Positions 33,436 through 40,987 of a DNA stretch of 64,000 nt are shown piece after piece. Source of the DNA: Bradyrhizobium zhengyangense (GTDB lineage Bacteria > Pseudomonadota > Alphaproteobacteria > Rhizobiales > Xanthobacteraceae); assembly GCF_022012435.1 (NCBI RefSeq), contig NZ_JAKLUA010000007.1, positions 186,001 through 250,000 of the forward strand. Direction: 5' to 3'. How positions within the stretch are numbered: position 1 is the stretch's first letter; every line of letters starts with the position of its first letter. A program made the position numbers and the translations under genes. Under the pieces are notes generated by a model, which saw only the letters and a list, made by a program, of their open reading frames with translations, made no database searches and had not been told where the DNA came from.

Positions 33436-33822
33436 ATGGCCGTCACCGCCACCGCGAGAAAGTCCCGCCTGCGCAACGCGCTCGAAGGCTTTGCGCTGAC
33501 GGCGATCCTCCAGAGCTTTCCGACCTTCGCCGCAGCCGCGCTGCTGCTCAAGTTGTGCGGCAACCACGACCTCGTCGGCGACCCCGGCATCGCCATCTTC
33601 GTCGCCTTCGCCCCGCTGGTTCACGCAACCATTGCCGTCACGCTCGGGCCGAGCGTCCCGGCGCTGTTCAAGACGCTCTACGAGCCGGCATTCTTCGACG
33701 GCACCCTGTCACTCTCTGACAAGATTGCCGAATGGCGCACCCACCCGATCGCCTCGCTGCAACTGGTCGCGATCGTGCTGTTGCTGTCGGTGATGGCTGT
33801 GGTGACGGCGAGCGTGGGGTGA
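33436..33822 (+). CDS. Small membrane protein of unknown function
   Basis: This 128-residue protein has a basic start (AVTATARKSRLRNALEGFAL) and three hydrophobic segments, including FAAAALLLKL, IFVAFAPLVHATIAVTL and the C-terminal LQLVAIVLLLSVMAVV. GGGAGACGTGCC precedes the ATG. It is the last typical high-G+C gene before the low-G+C cassette and converges on it. No family is recognised. Confidence 0.7.
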   Translation: MAVTATARKSRLRNALEGFALTAILQSFPTFAAAALLLKLCGNHDLVGDPGIAIFVAFAPLVHATIAVTLGPSVPALFKTLYEPAFFDGTLSLSDKIAEWRTHPIASLQLVAIVLLLSVMAVVTASVG

Positions 33823-33836
33823 GAGAGCCCGAGCAG

Positions 33837-33845
33837 GCTAGCGTC
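33837..33845. repeat. Left copy of 9-bp direct repeat bracketing the cassette
   Basis: GCTAGCGTC at 33837-33845 recurs exactly at 37202-37210. The left copy covers the stop codon of the last cassette gene; the right copy lies 42 bases upstream of the first. It could be a target-site duplication, although a chance match is possible. Confidence 0.4.
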
Positions 33846-35418
33846 GATCCAGCCCGACCAACAGATCTAGGAGGGCCAGCAAGCTCAACGACCGCGCCGT
33901 GGGTTGATATCGAAGCTTTGCGCCTTTTCGCTCGATTCGTTGGGCAAATTCAGGAACAGTCTTTAGGGCCCGATTAGTATTGTACTTCCTGACGGGTGCT
34001 CCAAGTTCGCCGGTCAATGCAGAGATTTCTTCACACGTTGCGGCGAGGCCAATCGTGATCAGCGCCCGTAAGCTTCGGTGTAATTCGCTAAGTGCGCGAT
34101 TCTCGCGTGGGCCAGTACTGCGCGCGGTCTGTAAGATTTGCCGGATCACATCCTCAATCTTTTGGCAGTATTGATTGTGGGTGCCCTCGTTGATGATAGT
34201 GATTTCAGCGATGTCACTCGCGAGCCGAAGCGTGCCGAACATTCGCTGCTTCTCATCTTCCGCCGAAAACGACTTTATGGTTGTAAGATCGCCGTCCCTT
34301 GCCCTCTTAATGTGACGTTCGAATCTTATGCGTTGATCCGCATCGATCAGTACCACTCGAGCAGAAGGAAACCTGCGCCTCAGGAATAACAATTCCTCTG
34401 GTGTTCGCAGGCCCGTAACAACGTTCAGACGCGCGTCATCCTTGTCGATATAATCTGCGATCTTGCGCGCTACTGAATCCCACCCGATCTCACTCAAAAA
34501 AACCAACGCTTCTTCAGAGTTACTCGGAATTACGCCAGTCTCTTGCCCAATGCCCCGAAGTACTGTGCTCGCTTCATACACCCTGACCGACTCGTAGTTC
34601 GCCATATAGTCACTGAACGTTGTCTTTCCGGAGCACTTTGCTCCGATGACCAAAATGACCTGACGATCAGGCTCTTCAATTAAGGACAGCTGTTCGGGAT
34701 AGGGGTTTACGGCCCTACGAGTGGTGTAGAAGTTTGGCCGTAGGTTTATGCCCGCGTTCAGCAATTCAAGTGTTGATAAGAGTTCCGTGAGGGCTTTGGA
34801 ACGAAAGTCATAGTGCAGGGACTCCTCAAACTCCATTTCACCGAGTCGTTTGGTCGATCCCTCTGGAATGATCCAGCCATTAAAGGTCTTTGATGTTAGC
34901 CAAGGATATTGGACGGATGGCTCGAATGTCGGAGACGTGTCGGCGATTCTTCCGACCGTCTCTCCGTGAAAGAACAGAGGGGATTTCAGCGTTGGTATGT
35001 AAAGTGCAATATCGGAGTTCACTTTGGCGCGACGGTCGTTACCCTTCTGACGAAGCTGTTTGTCGACTTGTTCAAACGTTACCTGCGGAAACCACTCCTT
35101 AACGGCGAGTCCTGGGAAGTCGTTTGGACCGCTGAATGCTTCGATCCTGACTGATGTATCTTCCACAAAGAAGATCGATCGAACGCCAAATTCTGCCTTC
35201 ACCTGATCGATAGCGCGCGATAGGAGGCCAGTGGTTCCTAATTCGTAATCCTCGTTGTAGGGTTCTCGTTTGCCTCGAAAGTTTCGCAGCTCATATCCAT
35301 GCCGCATGAAGAGGAGCCTAGCCTGCAAAAGCTTCTCCGTATTGGAAGTGTAAAAGAACACATTTAGCACGCGGTCGTACTCGAATGCATTTCCGTAGTG
35401 GGGTCGAGGACGTTTCAT
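33838..35418 (-). CDS. HAM1/ITPase-like + P-loop nucleotide kinase-like + winged-helix fusion
   Basis: This 526-residue protein appears to have three domains. Residues about 17-220 match HAM1/RdgB NTP pyrophosphatases: FFYTSNTEKLLQARLLF, VEDTSVRIEAFSG, then IIPEGSTKRLGEM and a RSKALTELL helix; the usual SHR is changed to DFR. Residues about 252-435 carry a P-loop (VIGAKCSGKTTF) and look like dephospho-CoA or UPF0200-type nucleotide kinases (VVTGLRTPEELLFLRRRF, IDADQRIRFERHIKRARDGD). Residues about 445-510 resemble a winged helix (TCEEISALTG, VRKYNTNRALK). G+C is lower than in neighbours. The start overlaps the GHMP gene stop (ATGA). The activity is inferred, not proven. Confidence 0.7.
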   Translation of the reverse strand: MKRPRPHYGNAFEYDRVLNVFFYTSNTEKLLQARLLFMRHGYELRNFRGKREPYNEDYELGTTGLLSRAIDQVKAEFGVRSIFFVEDTSVRIEAFSGPNDFPGLAVKEWFPQVTFEQVDKQLRQKGNDRRAKVNSDIALYIPTLKSPLFFHGETVGRIADTSPTFEPSVQYPWLTSKTFNGWIIPEGSTKRLGEMEFEESLHYDFRSKALTELLSTLELLNAGINLRPNFYTTRRAVNPYPEQLSLIEEPDRQVILVIGAKCSGKTTFSDYMANYESVRVYEASTVLRGIGQETGVIPSNSEEALVFLSEIGWDSVARKIADYIDKDDARLNVVTGLRTPEELLFLRRRFPSARVVLIDADQRIRFERHIKRARDGDLTTIKSFSAEDEKQRMFGTLRLASDIAEITIINEGTHNQYCQKIEDVIRQILQTARSTGPRENRALSELHRSLRALITIGLAATCEEISALTGELGAPVRKYNTNRALKTVPEFAQRIERKGAKLRYQPTARSLSLLALLDLLVGLDRR

Positions 35419-36389
35419 AGGGGAGTTACTCCGAAGCCGACATTGCAGCCCGGAAATGTGCCGAGATAGCTTAGGCCAAGTTTATTGGACGTCTCTTCAA
35501 GTAGACGCTCGCCGTTAGTGTCGCGATGAAAGATGCAATAAATCAGGGGTCCAAGGCTGCTCATGCCAACAGCAATGCTAGGCAGCGCTTGGAGTTTGCG
35601 AAAGGCGTCTTTTGTTCTGTTGGATTGGGCGCGAAGTTCTTCGCATTTGAAGCCCACTGTATGTATCTCATCCAACGAGAGCTTCATGAGTTGAATGTCA
35701 GCGGTCGCAAAAGCCGGTACGACTCCGTGGTAGAGTGACGACATCGTTAGCAGGGCTTGCTCGTCAGGAATTGGGGTCTTTTCCTGAAAAAAGCTGACCT
35801 CTTGAACTCCGTGGAAGGTGGTCTCGTCGGGTATGATAAGTCCAACGAGCCAGGATTCTGGAAAAAGCCATCTGGCAAGTACGGGAGGGGTCTCCACCGG
35901 AGCGCTCACGCTAGATGGGCTAAATCGCAAGCCTGGTTGTTTCGCGTGTCCCCCGTCCCAAATTACCCCGCCGGTGAAAAATAGGCTAACTCCGACGCCC
36001 GAGGCTCCTCCTCGACCCGAAAGCTTTTTGATTTGATCGTTGGTTAGATTCATCCTTTTCAATCGATCGACGGCAGTTATCAAGGACAGTAACAGCGAAG
36101 TCTTTGTTCCGAAGCCAACGTGCTGTGGCGGACTGCATTCCAAGTGGGCCGAGAAACCGCCCTTTGCGCGATCTGCCAGGTTTTTGGCAGTCTTGTTTAT
36201 TTCGTCGAAGGCGAATTTGTCTAAATGGGAAACGCCGGTCAATGAGACGGTGGAAGCGTCCTCGACTCGCCAAATGGTGGGAGGTCCAGAGAGGGAGAAT
36301 CCAATGCCGCAGAAACTTCGAGCGGAGACGCCTGCGAGGTCCACTAGCCCCATGTGAATTCGCGGCCGCGCTAGAATTTGTAAGCGCAT
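35415..36389 (-). CDS. Beta-RFAP synthase-like GHMP-superfamily protein
   Basis: This 324-residue protein follows the beta-ribofuranosylaminobenzene 5'-phosphate synthase pattern. It has RPRIHMGLVDLAGVSARSFC with GIGFSL at the N-terminus, a GHMP phosphate loop PPQHVGFGTKTSLLLSLI (residues 87-104), and the signature GRGGASGVGVSLFFTGG then WDGGH. In methanogens and methylotrophs the enzyme uses PRPP to start methanopterin synthesis; no other methanopterin genes are visible here. It lies 9 bases after the membrane protein gene and overlaps the fusion gene. The real substrate may be a different nucleotide or ribosyl donor. Confidence 0.75.
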   Translation of the reverse strand: MRLQILARPRIHMGLVDLAGVSARSFCGIGFSLSGPPTIWRVEDASTVSLTGVSHLDKFAFDEINKTAKNLADRAKGGFSAHLECSPPQHVGFGTKTSLLLSLITAVDRLKRMNLTNDQIKKLSGRGGASGVGVSLFFTGGVIWDGGHAKQPGLRFSPSSVSAPVETPPVLARWLFPESWLVGLIIPDETTFHGVQEVSFFQEKTPIPDEQALLTMSSLYHGVVPAFATADIQLMKLSLDEIHTVGFKCEELRAQSNRTKDAFRKLQALPSIAVGMSSLGPLIYCIFHRDTNGERLLEETSNKLGLSYLGTFPGCNVGFGVTPL

Positions 36390-36398
36390 ATTGTGGGC

Positions 36399-37160
36399 CT
36401 AGCTCTGCGTAGGTCTGCTAAATTGATCGTTGGTCCAAAGCTGATCAAAGTGGTTTCGAAGTTGGTCGTAAAGAAAGCCTCCTCGCTTAACCAAGAGTGT
36501 CGGCATATTTCGGCTTTGATCAGCGATTAAATAGGGGCCCCAAAATATCTCGTCATCGACGCGAAAGATGTTGATCGATGGCAAGGCCATCAGTCGTCGA
36601 ATCTGAAAATTCTTCTCGATCAAGCCGGAAGCTCTTTGAATAGCGGCCTCGAATGCCTCGACGTCTCGCCGTATGTCGCCGTCGTTATGGCCCTCCTCGC
36701 GATCTCGAATCGAGGCAATGCTATTCTCTGGTGAGGGAAATGTTGGATCGAGCAGCAGTATCCTGAATGTGGTCTTTAGCGAGAGCTCGCTGAACTTGTT
36801 GCCGTAATCCTCTCTAAAACTGGCCAATCCAAAGCCCAGAATGTCGACCTCTTTTGCGTTGCTGAGACGGGAGTGATACTCGTCGCGAATGCTGACCGAA
36901 CGGGTTGCAAAAATTCGCTGCAAGCCTGCAGCGGAAATGAGGTCGAGCCTATCTTTCGTTTGCTGCGATGCCGCTACGTAGAGGAATAGGATTTCTCCCG
37001 CGATTCCGGCCGCGATTAACGATCCGCCGACCCCAAGGAAAACGTCCTTGTAGAGCGACTGTGGGCCGATCACCGTGAGAAAAATTCCCAAGGCGAGCAT
37101 TGCAATATGACCGACAATCCAAAAAATGTTGGTCGGATTTAATCCCCACTTCATAGGCAA
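36399..37160 (-). CDS. Two-helix membrane protein with PLD-like cytoplasmic domain
   Basis: This 253-residue protein has two hydrophobic helices (IFWIVGHIAMLALGIFLTVIG and VFLGVGGSLIAAGIAGEILFLYV, in part). A soluble domain follows: AKEVDILGFGLASFREDYG, TTFRILLLDPTFPSPENS, then INIFRVDDEIFWGPYLIADQ and NHFDQLW. The soluble part resembles phospholipase-D-like/DUF5919-type domains, but no HKD motif is seen, so it may sense or bind rather than hydrolyse. It is the first gene of the low-G+C operon. A membrane-tethered effector is one reading, but this is inference. Confidence 0.65.
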   Translation of the reverse strand: MPMKWGLNPTNIFWIVGHIAMLALGIFLTVIGPQSLYKDVFLGVGGSLIAAGIAGEILFLYVAASQQTKDRLDLISAAGLQRIFATRSVSIRDEYHSRLSNAKEVDILGFGLASFREDYGNKFSELSLKTTFRILLLDPTFPSPENSIASIRDREEGHNDGDIRRDVEAFEAAIQRASGLIEKNFQIRRLMALPSINIFRVDDEIFWGPYLIADQSRNMPTLLVKRGGFLYDQLRNHFDQLWTNDQFSRPTQS

Positions 37161-37201
37161 CCCCCAAATTGCCCGAGGGTATACTAAAAGTAGAAGAGCT
37201 T

Positions 37202-37210
37202 GCTAGCGTC
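37202..37210. repeat. Right copy of 9-bp direct repeat bracketing the cassette
   Basis: GCTAGCGTC here matches 33837-33845 exactly and lies between the uvrB stop codon and the first cassette gene. It marks the probable outer boundary of the inserted segment. Confidence 0.4.
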
Positions 37211-37220
37211 CAATTTGCGA

Positions 37221-37232
37221 TAGTCTAGACTA
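37221..37232. other. 12-bp perfect palindrome over the uvrB stop codon
   Basis: TAGTCTAGACTA is fully self-complementary and includes the uvrB TAG at 37230-37232 (minus strand). It lies 11 bases outside the right boundary repeat. It might be an insertion hot spot or operator, or simply chance. Confidence 0.3.
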
Positions 37233-40205
37233 CCTCTTCTTCCACCCACCCCGTCGTCCCGGCATCCCGCCCGTCGACTTCGGCGCGGGCCCGAACTCCG
37301 GGCCTGACTGCCGTGAGTCCGTCGGCTGAATGATCCGGCTCGTGCTGCCGAACGGCTTTGCCGGCAGGTTCGGGCTCTCACGATACGGCAGCGATTCCGG
37401 GCCGTGCATCTCGTCGAGATGCGGCTTGTGCACTTTCGAGCCGCTGCCGCCGCCGCTCGCCTTCAGCGCGGAGCCCACGGTCTTTTTCTTCATCGCGCTG
37501 ACCGGCAAATTGGCGGCATCGCCGTATTTCCTGGTGCCGGCATAGGCGCCGGCCTTGCCCGCCACAGTGCGCTGCTTGGCGGTGGGGTCGTCGACCACGG
37601 CGAGTTCGGTGGCGCGCAGGCGCTTGACTTCGTCGCGCAGGCGGGCGGCTTCCTCGAAGTTCAGATCGGCAGCGGCTTCGCGCATCCTTGTTTCGAGATC
37701 GGCGAGCACGGCTTCGAAATTATGGCCGATCGAGATGACGTCGTCGGTCATGTCGTGGCCGCCGACCTCGACCAGCACGTGGTCGCGCTCGTAGACGGAG
37801 TTGAGGATGTCGCCGATGTGCTTCTTCACGCTCTCCGGCGTGATGCCATGCTCCGTGTTGTACTCGACCTGTTTTTCGCGGCGGCGGTTGGTCTCGGCGA
37901 TGGCGCGCTCCATCGATCCCGTCATCTGGTCGGCATAGAGGATCACCTTGCCGTCGACGTTGCGCGCGGCGCGGCCGATGGTCTGGATCAGCGAGGTCTC
38001 GCTGCGCAGAAAGCCTTCCTTGTCGGCATCGAGGATGGCGACCAGGGCGCATTCGGGAATGTCGAGGCCTTCGCGCAACAGGTTGATGCCCACCAGCGCG
38101 TCGAACGCGCCGAGGCGAAGATCCCTGATGATCTCGATGCGCTCGATGGTGTCGATATCGCTGTGCATGTAGCGGACGCGAATGCCCTGCTCATGCAGAT
38201 ATTCGGTGAGGTCCTCCGCCATGCGTTTTGTCAGTACTGTTATCAGCGAGCGATAGCCGGCCTGGGCTGTGGCGCGCACTTCGCCGACGAGATCGTCGAC
38301 CTGGGTACGGGCTGGGCGGATATTGACCGGAGGATCAATAAGTCCGGTCGGGCGAATGACCTGCTCGACGAACACGCCGCCGCTCTCGTTCAGTTCCCAG
38401 GCGCCCGGCGTGGCCGACACCGCGACCGTCTGCGGCCGCATCATGTCCCACTCCTCGAAGCGCAGCGGGCGGTTGTCCATACAGGAGGGAAGACGGAAGC
38501 CGTATTCGGCCAGTGTCGCCTTGCGGCGGAAGTCGCCGCGGAACATGCCGCCGATCTGCGGCACCGTGACGTGGCTTTCGTCGGCGAACACCAGCGCGTT
38601 GTCGGGCACGTATTCGAACAGCGTCGGCGGCGGCTCGCCGGGCAGGCGCCCCGTGAGATAGCGCGAATAGTTCTCGATGCCGGCGCAGCTTCCCGTCGCT
38701 TCCATCATCTCGAGGTCGAACGTGGTGCGCTGCTCCAGCCGCTGCGCCTCCAGAAGGCGCCCCTGGTTGTTGAGCTGGTCGAGCCGCATCTTCAGCTCGG
38801 ACTTGATCGACTTGATCGCCTGCACCAGCGTCGGGCGCGGCGTCACATAGTGCGAATTGGCGTACATCTTGATGAATTCGAGCTCGTCCTGCTTGTGGCC
38901 GGTGAGCGGATCGAATTCCTCGATATTCTCGATGGTGTCGCCGAACAAATTGACGCGCCAGGCGCGGTCTTCATAGTGCGCCGGAAAAATGTCGATGACG
39001 TCGCCGCGGACACGGAACGTGCCGCGGGTGAAATCGGCTTGCGTCCGCTTGTACTGAAGCGCGACGAGGTCGGCGATCAGCTGGCGCTGGTCGATGCGCT
39101 CGCCCTTCTTCAGCGCGAAGGTCATCGCGGTGTAGGTTTCGACCGAGCCGATACCGTAGATGCAGGACACCGAGGCGACGATGATGACGTCGTCGCGTTC
39201 GAGCAGCGCGCGCGTCGCCGAGTGGCGCATGCGGTCGATCTGCTCGTTGATCGAGGAGTCCTTTTCGATGTAGGTGTCCGTGCGCGGGACATAGGCTTCC
39301 GGCTGGTAGTAGTCGTAGTAGCTGACGAAATACTCGACTGCATTGTCCGGGAAGAAGCTCTTGAACTCGCCGTAGAGCTGGGCGGCGAGCGTCTTGTTCG
39401 GCGCCAGGATAATGGCGGGGCGCTGCGTCGCCTCGATCACCTTGGCCATGGTGTAGGTCTTGCCCGAGCCGGTGACGCCGAGCAGCACCTGCGAACGGTC
39501 GTTGCGCTCGATGCCCTCGACCAGCTCCTTGATCGCGGTCGGCTGGTCGCCGCGCGGCTCGTAGGCCGACTTGATCTCGAAGCGCACGCCGCCTTCGGAC
39601 TTTTCCGGGCGCGGCGGCCGGTGTGGGGTCCACACTTTCGTGGAGCCGTCGTCCTTGCGGAACTCGGGGCGGCCCTCGCGGATCAGCGATTCCAGCGCGT
39701 CGGCCGTGGCCTTGACGCCGAGCGCCTCCATCTTGCTGCGCGGCGGCCGCGCCAGCGCCTCGGCATCGTCCTCCTCGGTGGGAAGGCCGAGCTGCCGCGC
39801 CAGTTCCGGATCGAGCGTCGGAATCGTCGCCGCAGTTCCGTAATTGGCCTGCGGCGCTTCTTCCAGCCCACTGGCCTCTCCGCTCCCTCCCCCCTTGTGG
39901 GGGAGGGTCGGGGAGAGGGGTAAGCCACGAGTCGCGCTGTTCGATGCCGCGTCCTGCGGAAACTCCTTCGGCGTCGACGCGCGCGCCCGATGCGCGGCGG
40001 CCTCGCCACCGGCACGGCGGTCGCGCGAATTGTCCGGCGGCGGCTGTAGCCCGGTGCCTGATCCAAGCCCGGCATCGCCGCGATTGATCGCGGGATTCAG
40101 CAGTTCGGCCAGCGCCGGCCCAATCGGCTGCACGTCAGGCCGATGTGCCTTCGAATTCGGAGCCTTGGTTTTCGGGGATTTTGGGGGAGCAGGTTTCTTC
40201 GCCAT
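37230..40205 (-). CDS. uvrB: UvrABC system protein B with long N-terminal extension
   Basis: This 991-residue helicase-like subunit of nucleotide excision repair verifies damage and prepares it for UvrC. The canonical protein (about 670 residues) begins near residue 210 with FEIKSAYEPRGDQPTAIKEL. Walker A GVTGSGKT, the beta-hairpin region YYDYYQPEAYVPRTDTYIEKD, FADESHV and the C-terminal UVR domain are intact. Some 210 extra N-terminal residues are low-complexity and include a stretch encoded by a palindromic repeat. The C-terminus has a further 90-residue disordered tail ending RRGGWKKR. The start at 40205 has only a weak SD, so a later start is possible. Confidence 0.93.
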   Translation of the reverse strand: MAKKPAPPKSPKTKAPNSKAHRPDVQPIGPALAELLNPAINRGDAGLGSGTGLQPPPDNSRDRRAGGEAAAHRARASTPKEFPQDAASNSATRGLPLSPTLPHKGGGSGEASGLEEAPQANYGTAATIPTLDPELARQLGLPTEEDDAEALARPPRSKMEALGVKATADALESLIREGRPEFRKDDGSTKVWTPHRPPRPEKSEGGVRFEIKSAYEPRGDQPTAIKELVEGIERNDRSQVLLGVTGSGKTYTMAKVIEATQRPAIILAPNKTLAAQLYGEFKSFFPDNAVEYFVSYYDYYQPEAYVPRTDTYIEKDSSINEQIDRMRHSATRALLERDDVIIVASVSCIYGIGSVETYTAMTFALKKGERIDQRQLIADLVALQYKRTQADFTRGTFRVRGDVIDIFPAHYEDRAWRVNLFGDTIENIEEFDPLTGHKQDELEFIKMYANSHYVTPRPTLVQAIKSIKSELKMRLDQLNNQGRLLEAQRLEQRTTFDLEMMEATGSCAGIENYSRYLTGRLPGEPPPTLFEYVPDNALVFADESHVTVPQIGGMFRGDFRRKATLAEYGFRLPSCMDNRPLRFEEWDMMRPQTVAVSATPGAWELNESGGVFVEQVIRPTGLIDPPVNIRPARTQVDDLVGEVRATAQAGYRSLITVLTKRMAEDLTEYLHEQGIRVRYMHSDIDTIERIEIIRDLRLGAFDALVGINLLREGLDIPECALVAILDADKEGFLRSETSLIQTIGRAARNVDGKVILYADQMTGSMERAIAETNRRREKQVEYNTEHGITPESVKKHIGDILNSVYERDHVLVEVGGHDMTDDVISIGHNFEAVLADLETRMREAAADLNFEEAARLRDEVKRLRATELAVVDDPTAKQRTVAGKAGAYAGTRKYGDAANLPVSAMKKKTVGSALKASGGGSGSKVHKPHLDEMHGPESLPYRESPNLPAKPFGSTSRIIQPTDSRQSGPEFGPAPKSTGGMPGRRGGWKKR
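39874..39924. repeat. Palindromic repeat inserted in frame within uvrB
   Basis: CCTCTCCGCTCCCTCCCCCC-TTGTG-GGGGAGGGTCGGGGAGAGG is the same family as the intergenic element at 1741-1882. On the uvrB strand it encodes LPLSPTLPHKGGGSGEA within the disordered N-terminal extension, with no frame disruption. Confidence 0.8.
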
Positions 40206-40296
40206 GTGGCGAATATGGGACGAGTCCGCCCTTCAGAAAAGGGCGAAGGCACGTCCTTGAGCAGGCTGCTGACAGCAGGTTGGCAGCAGCGCCGGA

Positions 40297-40527
40297 TTAC
40301 GCCGCCGGCAGCGGTCCGTCGCCGTCCACGACCGTCAGGCGCGGCTCGAGGATGTCGAGATGGATCCCGCCGCAATCGGTGCAGCGCATGGTCCAGTACT
40401 CACAGCCGGCGCGGCCGCCGATCACGCGGAGCACCGTGAGATCGCCGTCGCATTCCGGGCAAATGGCCAGCACCTTGCGCGAATAAATCCGCGGACGCCC
40501 ACCGTCGTCGAATTCGATCACTGACAT
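40297..40527 (-). CDS. Small zinc-ribbon protein
   Basis: This 76-residue protein has two CxxC pairs (ICPECDG and RCTDCGG) about 30 residues apart, a typical zinc ribbon. It starts MSVIEFDDGGRPRIYSRKVL and ends with a hydrophobic/acidic tail. The ATG at 40527 is chosen as the first in-frame Met of the conserved part; the open frame continues upstream as a shadow. Function is unknown. Confidence 0.75.
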   Translation of the reverse strand: MSVIEFDDGGRPRIYSRKVLAICPECDGDLTVLRVIGGRAGCEYWTMRCTDCGGIHLDILEPRLTVVDGDGPLPAA

Positions 40528-40586
40528 GAACCGGCGTTCCCCTGCTGTGCCGCGATGTCCTTCAGTCCTGTTGCCGTGTCGCCGGC

Positions 40587-40814
40587 CTATTCGTCGTCGC
40601 TGTCGTCGGCATGCCGGCGGAAGCGGTCGATGTGATGCTTGGCGTCTGCGATCGCAGCGTCGGGATCGGGCCAGGCGAAGCCGACCTCCATGGTCGGAAA
40701 CAGCACGCCGTCGATGGCAAGCGGGCTCAAATCGGCGCGCCGGATACGGGCGTGCCACAGTCCCTTGCCAGCTTCGAAAGATTCGATGTCAAAGCCGTCG
40801 TAAAGGGTCGTCAT
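40587..40814 (-). CDS. Small conserved hypothetical protein
   Basis: This 75-residue soluble acidic protein starts MTTLYDGFDIESFEAGKGLWHARIRR and includes FPTMEVGFAWPDPDAAIADAKHHIDRF. The pattern resembles small beta-hairpin/helix proteins found next to zinc-ribbon genes, but no family is named. It precedes the zinc-ribbon gene by about 60 bases in the same direction, so they may be cotranscribed. Confidence 0.65.
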   Translation of the reverse strand: MTTLYDGFDIESFEAGKGLWHARIRRADLSPLAIDGVLFPTMEVGFAWPDPDAAIADAKHHIDRFRRHADDSDDE

Positions 40815-40987
40815 TGGTAGTCCCCAAATGCTCAGATGTCGGAGGGTTAGAGGACCACGTTTGCGGATTTCGATCTGTGAAGCGGTTCACAAGCGGCCGG
40901 CTTTTTCAGCCGAACGGCTGATACGCCAAGGGATTTTCAAGCGACGCGGATACCGCTCGCGTCAAGAAAACGCATCAAAACAAGAAT

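Noticed and set aside
37404..39923. 839-codon open frame on the plus strand opposite uvrB
   Set aside because: Antisense shadow caused by high G+C codon bias; arginine/histidine/aspartate-rich and without domains.
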